A DNA stretch of 64,000 nt from Streptomyces aurantiogriseus (GTDB lineage: Bacteria > Actinomycetota > Actinomycetes > Streptomycetales > Streptomycetaceae): NCBI RefSeq assembly GCF_014649375.1, contig NZ_BMSX01000006.1, positions 62,001-126,000 of the forward strand. The letters run 5' to 3'. Numbering within the stretch: the stretch's first letter is position 1; every line of letters starts with the position of its first letter. Below, in pieces: positions 19,196 to 28,744 of this stretch. The notes beneath the pieces are model-generated. The model was given only the letters and a program-made list of their open reading frames with translations, did no database searches and was not told where the DNA came from. The translations under genes were made by a program, and so were the position numbers.

Positions 19196-20587
19196 ATGGA
19201 TCTTGGCGTCCGCTGGAAACTGCACGGCGACGGACGCACCCCGGCGCCCGGCGCGGTGGTCCGCCCCGACGAGCGGCTCTCCTGGCCCCGCACGGCCGGG
19301 CTCGGCGCGCAGCACGTGGTGGCCATGTTCGGGGCGAGTTTCGTGGCGCCCGTCCTGATGGGTCTCGACCCCAATCTGGCGATCATGATGTCGGGCGTCG
19401 CGACCGTGATCTTCCTGCTCGCGACCCGCGGCCGGGTGCCCAGCTACCTCGGCTGCTCCCTCTCCTTCGTCGGCGTCGCCGCGGTGATCCGCGCGCAGGG
19501 CGGCACGAGCGCCACGGTCACCGGCGCGGTCCTCGTCGTCGGTGTCGCGCTGTTCCTGGTGGGGCTGGCCGTGCGGCGCTTCGGCGCCCGGATCATCCAT
19601 GCCACGATGCCGCCGATCGTGACGGGCGCGGTCGTGATGCTGATCGGCTTCAACCTCGCCCCGGTCACCGCCTCCACCTACTGGCCCCAGGACCAGTGGA
19701 CGGCGCTGCTGGTGATGCTGTTCACCGGTCTGGCGGTCGTCTGCCTGCGCGGATTCTGGTCCCGCATCGCGATCTTCCTCGGCCTGGTCTTCGGATACGG
19801 CGTCTCCTGGGCCTTCGACCGGATCTTCGGCAGGATTAACTCGGCCGACGCGAGCGGCAAGGTCACCGACCACTGGCGGCTGGACCTCTCCGGCGTCGGC
19901 CAGGCCGACTGGATCGGCCTGCCCTCCTTCCACGGCCCGTCCTTCGAGTGGTCGGCGATCCTGGTCGCGCTCCCCGTCGTCATCGCGCTGGTCGCGGAGA
20001 ACGCCGGGCACGTCAAGGCGGTCGGCGAGATGACCGGCGACCGGCTCGACGACAAACTCGGCACGGCGATCTCCGCCGACGGACTCGGCTCGGTGCTCTC
20101 CACCGCGGTCGGCGGTCCGCCCAACACCACCTACTCCGAGAACATCGGCGTGATGGCCGCGACCCGCGTCTACTCCACGGCCGCCTACTGGGCCGCCGCG
20201 GGCTTCGCGCTCCTGTTCGGCCTGTGCCCCAAGTTCGGCGCGGTCGTCGCCGCGATCCCGGGCGGCGTCCTCGGCGGCATCACCGTCATCCTGTACGGCA
20301 TGATCGGCCTGCTCGGTGCCCAGATCTGGATCAACGCCAAGGTCGACCTGCGCAACCCGCTGAACCTGGTCCCGGCCGCCGCGGGCATCATCATCGGTGT
20401 CGGCAACGTCACCATGGAGTTCACCGACACCTTCTCCCTCAGCGGCATCGCCCTCGGCACCCTGGTCGTCATCACCGGCTACCACGCCCTGCGCGCCTTC
20501 GCCCCTGCCCATCTCAAGACACAGGAACCCCTGCTGGACGAGGGCACTTCGTCGTACGACACGGAGGATCAGCGGGCCAGCTCGTAG
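19196..20587 (+). CDS. NCS2-family uracil/xanthine permease
   Basis: The protein is 463 residues with 12-14 membrane segments. NCS2 signature pieces are visible: QHVVAMFGASFVAPVLMG near residue 37, the substrate-site motif VALVAENAGHVKAVGEMTG (about 265-285), and GGPPNTTYSENIGVMAATR (about 303-321). This is closest to UraA/PyrP uracil transporters as remembered, but xanthine or uric acid cannot be excluded. The nearby pyr operon is 24 kb away and gives no direct support. The last 19 nt overlap the convergent GH6 gene. Confidence 0.88.
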   Translation: MDLGVRWKLHGDGRTPAPGAVVRPDERLSWPRTAGLGAQHVVAMFGASFVAPVLMGLDPNLAIMMSGVATVIFLLATRGRVPSYLGCSLSFVGVAAVIRAQGGTSATVTGAVLVVGVALFLVGLAVRRFGARIIHATMPPIVTGAVVMLIGFNLAPVTASTYWPQDQWTALLVMLFTGLAVVCLRGFWSRIAIFLGLVFGYGVSWAFDRIFGRINSADASGKVTDHWRLDLSGVGQADWIGLPSFHGPSFEWSAILVALPVVIALVAENAGHVKAVGEMTGDRLDDKLGTAISADGLGSVLSTAVGGPPNTTYSENIGVMAATRVYSTAAYWAAAGFALLFGLCPKFGAVVAAIPGGVLGGITVILYGMIGLLGAQIWINAKVDLRNPLNLVPAAAGIIIGVGNVTMEFTDTFSLSGIALGTLVVITGYHALRAFAPAHLKTQEPLLDEGTSSYDTEDQRASS

Positions 20588-21699
20588 GCGTACGACGGGC
20601 TGAAGGTGCCGGGCGCCCCCTTGCAGCCGTCGGACTCGCCGGGGAGCTTCACCCACAGGTAGGCGTGGATGCGGGCCTCGCCGGTGTCGAGGGTCGGGGC
20701 CCGGCCGATCCGCCGCCCGTCCGGGTCGCACCACTGGCCGTCGGCGGGCGGGCCATTGCCGTTGCGGCTCGTGTCGATGACGGCACCGAGGTCCGCGGGG
20801 CCGCCCAGGGCGTCGAGGACCTGTCGGTCGTAGGCGATCTCGTCGGCGGTCCAGCGGAAGTTGGAGACGTTGCTGAAGATCCCGGCGGAGGCGGCGGAGG
20901 CGGCTCCGGCCTGTTTCAGCAGGGCCGCCTGTCGCGCCGGGGCGTGCCAGCCGGAGTGGCCGGCGTCGTAGTAGATCCGCGTCCTGGGGTTCGCCGCCTT
21001 CAGGACGCGGCCGGCGTGGGCCAGCACCGCGAGGCGGTCCGCCCGTTGTTCCTCCGAGAGGCAGTCGGTCTGGGCGATCGAGTCGGGCTCCAGGATGACG
21101 ACGACCTCGCCGTGGCCGAGCCCGGCGGCGAACCGGTCGATCCAGCCGGCGTAGGCGTCGAGGTCGGGCGCCCCGCCCTCGGAGGCCCCGCCGCAGTCGC
21201 GGTCCGGGATCGCGTACGGCACAAGGACGGGCACCCGGCCCTCGGCGGCGGCGCCCGAGGTGACCTCGCTGACCTGGGAGGTGATCGCCTCCGGCGCGTA
21301 CTCGGCGAACCAGACGGCGGCCGGCCGGCTCGCGATACGGGACTCGATGACCGCGCGGCGCCCGTCGCCGGGGTTGGCCCGGACCCAGTCGAGGACCTGG
21401 GACCCGGGATGGAGGTAGGGGCGGGCGGCCTGCCGCTGCCTCCGGGTGGGGGTGGGTGAGGGCGTCGCCCGCACGGCCGAAGGGGAGAAGGACGGCGCGG
21501 GCGAGGACGAGGGAGGCGGCTGCGGGGCCGGCGTGCGGCCCGCCTCCGGCCGGGCCCGGTCGACGTCCCGCCCTTCCCTGCCGCCTCCGCCACCGAGCAC
21601 CGCGACCAGCCCGGCCGCGACAGCCAGGGCGACCACGACCGAGGCGACGGCCACCCTCGCGCCCCGCCGGACGGCCCGCCGCTCGCGCAAGCCTCGCAC
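20569..21699 (-). CDS. secreted glycoside hydrolase family 6 protein (cellulase-like)
   Basis: The protein is 376 residues. A basic N-terminus and hydrophobic segment (VAVASVVVALAVAAGLVAVL, about 17-36) form a signal peptide or anchor. A Pro/Ser/Thr linker follows (to about residue 88), then a GH6 catalytic domain. The GH6 motifs YAIPDRDCGG (acid/base Asp), ILEPDSIAQTDC, DTSRNG and WVKLPGESDG (base Asp region) are all present, so the enzyme should cut beta-1,4-glucan. No cellulose-binding module is seen. GTG 21699 has an AGGAG 9 nt upstream. Confidence 0.9.
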   Translation of the reverse strand: MRGLRERRAVRRGARVAVASVVVALAVAAGLVAVLGGGGGREGRDVDRARPEAGRTPAPQPPPSSSPAPSFSPSAVRATPSPTPTRRQRQAARPYLHPGSQVLDWVRANPGDGRRAVIESRIASRPAAVWFAEYAPEAITSQVSEVTSGAAAEGRVPVLVPYAIPDRDCGGASEGGAPDLDAYAGWIDRFAAGLGHGEVVVILEPDSIAQTDCLSEEQRADRLAVLAHAGRVLKAANPRTRIYYDAGHSGWHAPARQAALLKQAGAASAASAGIFSNVSNFRWTADEIAYDRQVLDALGGPADLGAVIDTSRNGNGPPADGQWCDPDGRRIGRAPTLDTGEARIHAYLWVKLPGESDGCKGAPGTFSPSYAYELAR

Positions 21700-21800
21700 C
21701 GTGCTGTTCTCCTTCCCGCGTGACGGAGGCGTTCCCCCGTTCCGGGGAAGCACCGGGCCCGGCGACCCGCGGATCAGCCTAGGGCTGGGACCCTGCCCCC

Positions 21801-22553
21801 ATGCCGCATTTGGAACAGTTCGCCCCGCGCCGTGACACTCCCGACACGTCCGGCACCCCTGGCACCGCCGACACCGCCGACACCGCCGGCACCGCTGTCG
21901 ACCGGGTTGTCGCCCGTATGCGCGCCCTCGACGCGGCCCTGCCGCCCCGGGACGGGGTCGCGGTCTTCAACCGGGTCTACCTCGCCGTCACGGAGGAGGT
22001 GGACCGGCACATCGACACGGGCCGCTTCGCGGACGCGCGGGCCGCGATCACGCTGGACGTACGGTTCGCGGAGCGCTACCTCGCGGCCGTCGACGCGGCC
22101 ACGTCGGACCGCCGCCCGCCCGCCTGCTGGCGCCCTCTGTTCCAGTTCCGCCGCCATCCGGGCGTACGACCGCTGCAGTTCGCGCTCGCGGGCATCAACG
22201 CGCACATCGGTCACGACCTCGCGCTCGCCGTCGTGGACGCGTGTCGTAGCCTCGGCTGCGAACCGGCCGACCTGGAGGACGAGTTCGACCGCGTGGGCGA
22301 TCTCCTCGTCGCGCTGGAGGAACGGATCCGCGAAGAGCTGATGCCGGGACCCGACCTGCTCCAGATCGCCGATCCGCTCACCCACCTCGTCGGCTCCTGG
22401 AGCCTGGAGCGCGCCCGCGACGCCACCTGGTCCGCGGCCCGCGCCCTGTGGGCCCTGCGCCGGCTCCCGGACGTGGCCGAGGAGTTCACCGGCCGCCTGG
22501 ACGCGGCGGTCGGCTTCGCGGGACGCATGCTGCTGACGCCGCTGCCGGACTGA
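21801..22553 (+). CDS. DUF5995 family protein
   Basis: The protein is 250 residues with the pattern of the DUF5995 family: MRALDAALPPRDGVAVFNRVYLAVTEEV, then FALAGINAHIGHDLALAVVDACR (each read in parts). It is mostly helical and has no signal peptide. The family has no known activity; the conserved His in NAHIGHDLA could bind a metal. The N-terminal 30 residues are a Thr/Ala/Asp repeat (TADTADTAGTA), so the true start could be ATG 21918 within the frame. It ends 3 nt before the convergent amine oxidase gene. Confidence 0.78.
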   Translation: MPHLEQFAPRRDTPDTSGTPGTADTADTAGTAVDRVVARMRALDAALPPRDGVAVFNRVYLAVTEEVDRHIDTGRFADARAAITLDVRFAERYLAAVDAATSDRRPPACWRPLFQFRRHPGVRPLQFALAGINAHIGHDLALAVVDACRSLGCEPADLEDEFDRVGDLLVALEERIREELMPGPDLLQIADPLTHLVGSWSLERARDATWSAARALWALRRLPDVAEEFTGRLDAAVGFAGRMLLTPLPD

Positions 22554-22556
22554 CCG

Positions 22557-24254
22557 TCAGTCCTCCGGCAGCTCCACCGGCGCGATCTCGTCGTACACGT
22601 CACCCGGCCCCGGGTTGGCCGCGTCCGTCGCCCCGCCGAGGTGGTGCATGACGCCCCACACCGCGTTCAGCGCGGTCTGGACGGCGCCCTCGGCCCAGCC
22701 GGCCGTCCAGGAGATGTCGTCGCCGGCGAGGAAGATGCCCCGCTTGTCCTCGGGCAGCCGGTCCTGCACGAAGTGGGTGAACAGGCGCCGCTGGTAGCGG
22801 TAGTGCCCGGGCAGGTTGGCCTTGAACGCGCCCATGAAGTAGGGCTCGTTCTCCCAGGAGACCGTCACCGGGTTGCCGATGATGTGCTTCCGGATGTCGA
22901 CCTTCGGGTAGATCTCGCCGAGCGACTTGAGCATGACCTCCATCCGCTCGCTCGCGGACAGCGGCAGCCACTTCAGGCTGTCGTCGCACCAGGTGTAGGA
23001 GAGGCAGATGACGGCGGGCTTGTCGGGGCCGTCGTCCAGGAGGTAGGTCCCGCGCGTCATGCGGTCGGTGAGGGTCATCGACATGACGTCCCGGCCGGTG
23101 TCCTCGTCCTTGTCCAGCCAGAACGGCCGGTCGACGGGCACGAAGAGCTTGCTGGACTCCATGTAGTGGGTCCGCTCGATCGCGGTCCAGTGGTCGATCG
23201 GGAAGAGCGAGTCGTCACAGTCGATCTTCGACAGCAGCATCCAGGACTGGGCGGTGAAGACGGCCGCCTTGTAGGTACGGATGTCGCCGCCCGCGTCCGT
23301 CACCGTGATCCGGTTGCCGGCGGTGCGGTGCAGCCGGGTCACAGCCGGACGGGGCTCGCCGTTCTCGTGCAGGCTCGCGAGCGAGGTGCCGTAGGACCAG
23401 TGGACGATCTTCTCCGGCTCGCGCTCCCACAGGCGCAGCGGCAGCTGCTGGGAGCCGCCGACGATGCCGCGGTGGTGGTCGTCGGCCTCGGTGTAGACGA
23501 CGCGCAGGATCTCGAGGATGGAGTTCGGGAAGTCGGTGTCCCAGCCGCCCGTGCCGAAGCCGACCTGGCCGAAGATCTCGCGGTGGCGGAAGGACCTGAA
23601 GGCCTCGGAGTCGCAGAGGAAGCCGTAGAAGGTCTGGTTGTCCAGCTTCTCGACGAGCTTCGCCCAGATCTCGCGGATGCGCGGCACGTCCCGCTCGCGC
23701 ATGGCGCGGTTCATGTCGGAGAAGTCGGCGCCCTCTTCGAGGCACTTGTTCCAGGCGGCGGCGACGTCCCGGTAGACCTGCGGCAGGTCGTCGATCGTCT
23801 CGGCGTAGTGGGACTCGCCCTTGAGGTCGACGACCGTCGAAGGGGTGGCCTCGGCAAGGGGGTTGGGGAAGGGCCGGGTCTCCAGGCCCACCAGGTCGAT
23901 GTAGTGCTGCAGCGCCGTGGAGGACGGCGGGAAGCGCATCGCGCCCATCTCGGCGGTCAGCGACGGGTCGCAGCCCTCGAACCCGACCGTCCGCAGCCGG
24001 CCGCCGATCCGGTCGGCCTCGTACACGACCGGCTTGAGGCCCATCTTCATCAGCTCGTACGCGGCGACGATCCCGGACAGGCCGCCGCCGATGACGGCTA
24101 CCTCGGTGCCGTGTTCGGTCGCCGGTATCTGGCCGAGGCCCGCCGGGTGGGCGAGGAAGTCGTCGTACGCGTACGGGAAGTCCGGGCCGAACATGGTGAT
24201 CGGCGGCTGCTGCTCGTCGGCGTGCTCTACGGCGTTGGGCACCGTGGACGTCAT
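22557..24254 (-). CDS. flavin monoamine oxidase, L-lysine/L-arginine 2-monooxygenase-like (DavB-like)
   Basis: The protein is 565 residues. The FAD motif VIGGGLSGIVAAYELMKMGL is at about 54-73, GGRLRT and GAMRFP follow, and the C-terminal FAD segment is FLAGDDISWTAGWAEGAVQT. Length and long stretches (ITMFGPDFPYAYDDFLAHPAGLG and FGQVGFGTGGWDTDFPNS, in parts) follow Pseudomonas lysine 2-monooxygenase DavB as remembered. That enzyme oxidatively decarboxylates an L-amino acid to an amide. The neighbouring amidase is DavA-like, so the pair could turn lysine into 5-aminovalerate or arginine into 4-guanidinobutyrate. Plain annotation would be amine oxidase. Confidence 0.82.
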   Translation of the reverse strand: MTSTVPNAVEHADEQQPPITMFGPDFPYAYDDFLAHPAGLGQIPATEHGTEVAVIGGGLSGIVAAYELMKMGLKPVVYEADRIGGRLRTVGFEGCDPSLTAEMGAMRFPPSSTALQHYIDLVGLETRPFPNPLAEATPSTVVDLKGESHYAETIDDLPQVYRDVAAAWNKCLEEGADFSDMNRAMRERDVPRIREIWAKLVEKLDNQTFYGFLCDSEAFRSFRHREIFGQVGFGTGGWDTDFPNSILEILRVVYTEADDHHRGIVGGSQQLPLRLWEREPEKIVHWSYGTSLASLHENGEPRPAVTRLHRTAGNRITVTDAGGDIRTYKAAVFTAQSWMLLSKIDCDDSLFPIDHWTAIERTHYMESSKLFVPVDRPFWLDKDEDTGRDVMSMTLTDRMTRGTYLLDDGPDKPAVICLSYTWCDDSLKWLPLSASERMEVMLKSLGEIYPKVDIRKHIIGNPVTVSWENEPYFMGAFKANLPGHYRYQRRLFTHFVQDRLPEDKRGIFLAGDDISWTAGWAEGAVQTALNAVWGVMHHLGGATDAANPGPGDVYDEIAPVELPED

Positions 24255-24343
24255 GGGGTACGGACTCCTTGCGCGAAAAGAACTCGGGGGAAGCTCAGGG
24301 GGAATGCGGGGGAAGCTCAGGGGTGGTGGACCGGGGACCCGTT

Positions 24344-25132
24344 TCAGACCAGGGACCCGTAGAGGCCGGGGCGGCGGTCCTTCAGATACGGGTTCGCCTC
24401 ACGGGAGGCGGCCAGGAAGGCGGGGTCGGCGTCGGCGAACACCAGTTCCTCACCACGTCCGGCGCGGGCGCGGGCGACGCCGTCGGGGCCGGCCAGCGTG
24501 GACAGCCCGACGAACTCGAACTCCCCTTCCGCGCCGACCCGGTTGACGTACGCGACGTACATCTGGTTCTCGAAGGCGCGCACCGGGATCATCGACTCGG
24601 CGACGAACTGGAAGGGGTGCATCTGCGCCGTCGGCACCACCAGGAGGTCGGTGCCCGCCAGGGCGTGGGCGCGGACGTTCTCCGGGAACTCGACGTCGTA
24701 GCAGATCAGCAGGCCGACGGTCAGGCCGTTCAGCTCGGCCTGGACGACCGGCTGCTCGCCGGGCGTGAAGTGGTCGCGTTCGAAGCAGCCGAAGAGGTGG
24801 GTCTTGCGGTAGTTCGCGAGACGGGTGCCGTCGGCGGAGATCAGCTGGGCGGAGTTGAAGACCACGTCCGAGGAGCGCTCGGGGTAGCCGTACGCGATCG
24901 CCAGCCCGTGCCGGGAGGTGGTCTCGGCGACCGCGTCCGCGGAGTCACCGTCGGCGGGCTCGGCGAGACGGGCGATGTCGTCGCCGATCGCGTACCCGGT
25001 GAGGAACATCTCCGGCGCGACGAGCAGCCCGGCACCCGCGGCGGCCGCCCGGCCCGCGGCCTCGTCGAGGACCTTGAGGTTCTCGGCGACCGAGCCGGGG
25101 CGGCCGGAGCTCTGGAGCAGGGCGGTGCGCAT
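24344..25132 (-). CDS. nitrilase-superfamily amidase (5-aminovaleramidase/DavA-like)
   Basis: The protein is 262 residues of the carbon-nitrogen hydrolase family. The catalytic triad is visible: Glu in LLVAPEMFLTGY, Lys in NYRKTHLFG, and Cys in LLICYDVEFPENVR. It follows Pseudomonas DavA closely in several segments (YGYPER, NYRKTHLFG, VGLLICYD, VPTA). It lies 89 nt upstream of the amine oxidase and should hydrolyse the amide that enzyme makes. The 89-nt gap holds a direct repeat GGGGGAAGCTCAGGGG. Confidence 0.83.
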   Translation of the reverse strand: MRTALLQSSGRPGSVAENLKVLDEAAGRAAAAGAGLLVAPEMFLTGYAIGDDIARLAEPADGDSADAVAETTSRHGLAIAYGYPERSSDVVFNSAQLISADGTRLANYRKTHLFGCFERDHFTPGEQPVVQAELNGLTVGLLICYDVEFPENVRAHALAGTDLLVVPTAQMHPFQFVAESMIPVRAFENQMYVAYVNRVGAEGEFEFVGLSTLAGPDGVARARAGRGEELVFADADPAFLAASREANPYLKDRRPGLYGSLV

Positions 25133-25227
25133 GCGTGTTCCTCATCGGGCGTCTGAGCGGAGCTCTTGGGGAGTTGGGGGGCCACGTAGACGGTACGGGC
25201 GGCCGGAGAGGGCGGACAAGAAGCAGC

Positions 25228-25289
25228 CGTTGCGCGTCGGTGAGCGGTTCGTTGCGTCCGGCGGGCGTGGGGCGGCGATTCGTTGCGCG
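25228..25289 (-). promoter_or_regulatory. cluster of TTCGTTGCG motifs upstream of the amidase gene
   Basis: CGTTGCGCG (25228-25236), TTCGTTGCG (25248-25256) and ATTCGTTGCGCG (25278-25289) lie 96-157 nt upstream of the amidase start. The last is repeated exactly upstream of the permease gene at 28773. They may be sites for the nearby Lrp/AsnC regulator. Confidence 0.45.
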
Positions 25290-25293
25290 CCCC

Positions 25294-26481
25294 TCATCGG
25301 CGACGGAACAGCAGCAGCGCCGTCAGCAGGTAGGGGAGAGCCAGCACGGCGAACACCGTGCCGTGCGCCGCCGATCCACCGAGCATCGCGTACACGCCGT
25401 ACACCGCGACCGTGACCAGCTCGGTGCCCAGGCTCGCGACGGACGTCAGGGTGGCCCGGCGGGTGTCGTCGATACGGTGCTGGAGGCGGACGTCGGCGAG
25501 CACTTCCGCCAGCTGGAAGCAGCCGAAGGCGAGGCCCACGAGGGCGATGCCGGCCAGGGTCCCTGCCGCCGCGCCCATGGCCAGTGCGAGCGCACCGCCG
25601 GCGAGCAGAACTGCCAACCCGGTGGTGCCCAGGCGTTCGGCGGTGCCCGCCAGCAGGCTGCCGGCCGTGACCACGGCCCAGACCAGCAGGAGCAGATACG
25701 GCACCGTCTCGTCCGCCACACCGGTGTCGCGGATCAGGAGCGGGGTGTACTCGTCGAGCGCGCCCCAGACCGCGGCGACGGCCGGCACCAGCAGCAGCGC
25801 GCCGCGTACGGACCTGTCCTTGTGGGCTTCGGCCAGTCCGGACCGCAGGGTCGCCGCCCATCCCTCGCCCTCGTCCTCGGCCGCCGGCCGCACGCGGTGC
25901 TCCGGGAACCGGGTCGCCACCGCCGCGGCCATCAGACAGGCCAGCACGCTCGCCGCGCCCACGGCCGGGTAGCCGCCCCGGGCGAACACCGGACCGGCGA
26001 GGCCCATCGCGGCCATCACGGCCACCAGCCCGGCCGCCCGGGCCCGGCCCATGACGCGCGCGTACTGTTCGGCGGCGCCGAGCCGGTCCAGTTCGTCGTA
26101 GACCAGCGCCTCCAGCGCGCCGGAGCCGAGGGCGCCGGCGACGCCGTACAAGACGAAGCCGACCGCGAAGGACCAGTACGACGGGACGGTCACCCACAGG
26201 GCGAAGCCGGTGGCGGTGAGCAGTGGGGCGAGCCACAGCAGCGTCCGCCGGGAGAAGGCGTCGGCCCAGGCACCGGAGGGGACCTCCAGCAGCACGCCGG
26301 TGATCGACCAGAGGGCGAACAGGGAGGAGATCTGCCAGAGGGACAGACCGGCGTCGCTGAACAGCAGCGCGTACACCGGGTAGAGCAGGACGAACTCGTC
26401 GAGGAACGCGTAGCCGTACAGCGTGGCCGTGAGCCGCCGCCTGTCGGTGGTGACGGGCACACGTGCGGGTGAGAGAGTCAT
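25294..26481 (-). CDS. MFS transporter
   Basis: The protein is 395 residues with about 12 membrane segments. Characteristic pieces are YGYAFLDEFVLLYPVYALLF, VPSGAWADAFSRRTLLW (the motif-A loop) and DEYTPLLIRDTGVADE. The substrate is unknown. It sits between the Lrp regulator and the amidase/oxidase pair on the same strand, so it may export or import a product of that pathway. ATG 26481 was chosen over an upstream start in the same frame because membrane segment 1 then starts at the usual distance. Confidence 0.8.
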   Translation of the reverse strand: MTLSPARVPVTTDRRRLTATLYGYAFLDEFVLLYPVYALLFSDAGLSLWQISSLFALWSITGVLLEVPSGAWADAFSRRTLLWLAPLLTATGFALWVTVPSYWSFAVGFVLYGVAGALGSGALEALVYDELDRLGAAEQYARVMGRARAAGLVAVMAAMGLAGPVFARGGYPAVGAASVLACLMAAAVATRFPEHRVRPAAEDEGEGWAATLRSGLAEAHKDRSVRGALLLVPAVAAVWGALDEYTPLLIRDTGVADETVPYLLLLVWAVVTAGSLLAGTAERLGTTGLAVLLAGGALALAMGAAAGTLAGIALVGLAFGCFQLAEVLADVRLQHRIDDTRRATLTSVASLGTELVTVAVYGVYAMLGGSAAHGTVFAVLALPYLLTALLLFRRR

Positions 26482-26636
26482 GAGGCCTTCCCGTGGGGGC
26501 GATTCGGACACCGGGGATACGGCGTCCGAGGCGGCCCTCGGGAGGCACGGCTGGTGGATCAATGTCGCCAGGTCATGAGACCGAGACTAGACCCGCGTCC
26601 GGTCGGCTCACCAGCGCTTTGCGCAACCGGCCGGGA

Positions 26637-27089
26637 TCATGTGGGCGACCCGGAGGAGAACCGGCGCAGCAGCGGCGACAGCACGAGCACGGACTTCGTC
26701 CGCTCGACGAACGGCTCGCCGGCGATCCGCTCCAGCACGCGCTCGAAGTGGCGCATGTCGGCGGCGAAGACCTGGGCGATCGCGTCCGCCTCCCCGGTGA
26801 CGGTGGAAGCGGCGACGACCTCCTGGTAGCGCTCCAGGCCCCGCTGGATGGTCTCCGGCGAGGTGTTGCGCCGGCAGTAGATCTCGACGAACCCCTCGGT
26901 CTCCCAGCCGAGGGCGGCCGGGTCGACCCGGACGGTGAAGCCCGTGATGGCCCCGGTGGCGCGCAGCCGGTCCACGCGCCGTTTCACGGCGGGTGCGGAG
27001 AGGCCGACCAACTGCCCGATGTCCGCGTAGGAGCGGCGGGCGTCCTCGGCGAGGGCGTGCACGATGCGTTCGTCGAGATCGTTCAGCAC
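26637..27089 (-). CDS. Lrp/AsnC family transcriptional regulator
   Basis: The protein is 150 residues. The winged helix (LNDLDERIVHALAEDARRSYADIGQLVGLSAPAVKRR, in parts, residues 2-38) and the RAM/Lrp effector domain (GFTVRVDPAALG; EIYCRRNTSPE; GEADAIAQVF) are both present. It starts 10 nt after the amino acid permease stop, so the two are co-transcribed. Lrp proteins sense amino acids; the permease and the amidase/oxidase pair are the likely targets. Confidence 0.93.
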   Translation of the reverse strand: MLNDLDERIVHALAEDARRSYADIGQLVGLSAPAVKRRVDRLRATGAITGFTVRVDPAALGWETEGFVEIYCRRNTSPETIQRGLERYQEVVAASTVTGEADAIAQVFAADMRHFERVLERIAGEPFVERTKSVLVLSPLLRRFSSGSPT

Positions 27090-27099
27090 TGCGGTTGGT

Positions 27100-28578
27100 T
27101 CACTTCACTTCTGATGCTGCTGAGGGTGCGAGTCGGGAGCGGCGATGGCCGTACACGAAGTAGAACACGAGCCCGACGGCCATCCAGACCCCGAAGACCA
27201 CCCAGGTGACGGTGGAGAGGCTGCCCATCATCCAGACGCAGAAGGCGAAGCCCAGGGCGGGCAGCACCGGCGACAGGGGGACGCGGAAGGTGCGGGGCAT
27301 CTCGGGGCGGGTCCGGCGCAGCACCACGACGGCCACGTTGACCAGTGCGAAGGCGAACAGCGTGCCGATGCTGGTGGCGTCGGCGAGCTGACCGAGCGGG
27401 ATCGCGGCGGCGAGGACACCGCAGAAGAGGGAGACGATCAGGGTGTTGGCGCGGGGCGTGCCGGTCCTGGGGTGGACGCGCGCGAACACCTTGGGGACCA
27501 GCCCGTCGCGGGACATCGCGAAGAGGATGCGGGTCTGGCCGTAGAGCACGGTCAGGACGACGCTCGCGATGGCGACGACGGCGCAGAAGGCCAGCAGCGT
27601 GCCCCAGAAGGTCTGACCGGTGACCTCGCGCATGATCTGGGCGAGCGCGGCCTCGCTCCCGTCGAACCGCTGCCACGGCTTGGCGCCGATCGCGACGGCG
27701 GCGACGAGGACGTACAGCGCCGTCACGATGACGAGCGACAGCATGATCGCGCGGGGCAGGTCGCGCTGGGCGTTCCTCGCCTCCTCACCGGCGGTGGAGG
27801 CGGCGTCGAAACCGATGTACGAGAAGAAGAGCGTCGCCCCGGCGGCGCTGACGCCGGCCATGCCGAGCGGCATGAAGTTCTCGTAGTTGCCGGAGCGGAA
27901 GCCCTGGACGCCGATCGCGCAGAACAGCACCAGCGCGGCGATCTTCACGACGACCATGACCGTGTTCGCGCGGGCGGACTCCCGGGCACCGCCGAGCAGG
28001 AACGCCATCGCGAGGAGGACGACGACGAGGGCCGGCAGGTTGAAGACGCCGCCGTCGCCGGGCGGCGCGGACAGCGCGGCCGGGATGGTGACGCCGATGG
28101 TCCCGTCCAGCAGCTCGTTGAGGTACTCGCCCCAGCCGACCGCCACGGCGGCCACCGACACGCCGTACTCCAGGACCAGACACCAGCCGCAGACCCAGGC
28201 GATCAGCTCGCCCATCGTTGCGTACGCATACGAGTAGGACGAGCCGGAGACGGGGATGGTGCCCGCCAGTTCGGCGTAGGAGAGGGCGGAGAAGAGAGCC
28301 GTCAGACCGGCGATGACGAACGACAGGGTGACGGCCGGACCGGCCTTGGGGACCGCCTCACCGAGGACCACGAAGATGCCCGTACCGAGCGTCGCGCCGA
28401 TGCTGATCATGGTGAGCTGCCACAGCCCGAGGGAGCGCCGCAGGGAGCCTCCCTCACCCTGACCCCCCTCGGCGACCAGGCGTTCCACGGGCTTGCGCCG
28501 CATGAGGCGCGCGCCGAGACCCGGGGACGGGGGCGTTGTCCGGGTGCGGTCCTTCGGGGGTGCGCCTTGGTCGAGCAC
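27100..28578 (-). CDS. amino acid permease (APC superfamily, CAT-like)
   Basis: The protein is 492 residues with 12 or more membrane segments. The APC motif ISIGATLGTGIFVVLGEA is near residue 60 and FFSYIGFDAASTAGEEARN near 260, both typical of the cationic amino acid transporter (CAT) branch. The substrate is probably lysine, arginine or a related amino acid, which suits the adjoining oxidase pathway. GTG 28578 has AAAGGAG 7 nt upstream, so it is preferred over longer frames. The gene precedes the Lrp regulator in an operon. Confidence 0.9.
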   Translation of the reverse strand: MLDQGAPPKDRTRTTPPSPGLGARLMRRKPVERLVAEGGQGEGGSLRRSLGLWQLTMISIGATLGTGIFVVLGEAVPKAGPAVTLSFVIAGLTALFSALSYAELAGTIPVSGSSYSYAYATMGELIAWVCGWCLVLEYGVSVAAVAVGWGEYLNELLDGTIGVTIPAALSAPPGDGGVFNLPALVVVLLAMAFLLGGARESARANTVMVVVKIAALVLFCAIGVQGFRSGNYENFMPLGMAGVSAAGATLFFSYIGFDAASTAGEEARNAQRDLPRAIMLSLVIVTALYVLVAAVAIGAKPWQRFDGSEAALAQIMREVTGQTFWGTLLAFCAVVAIASVVLTVLYGQTRILFAMSRDGLVPKVFARVHPRTGTPRANTLIVSLFCGVLAAAIPLGQLADATSIGTLFAFALVNVAVVVLRRTRPEMPRTFRVPLSPVLPALGFAFCVWMMGSLSTVTWVVFGVWMAVGLVFYFVYGHRRSRLAPSAASEVK

Positions 28579-28744
28579 GCGCTGACTCCTTTGTCGCTGC
28601 CGATCAGGGCGGCGGAGACCCGAGGCGTCCCTGCGCGAGCAGGAACCCACCGAGCGGGGTCCCCGCCACGCCACGTACAGCGCAGCACCCTACGGGCCAG
28701 AGCATTGCTGGAGTAATGCAGCAACCTTGCACATCGGCGCAAGA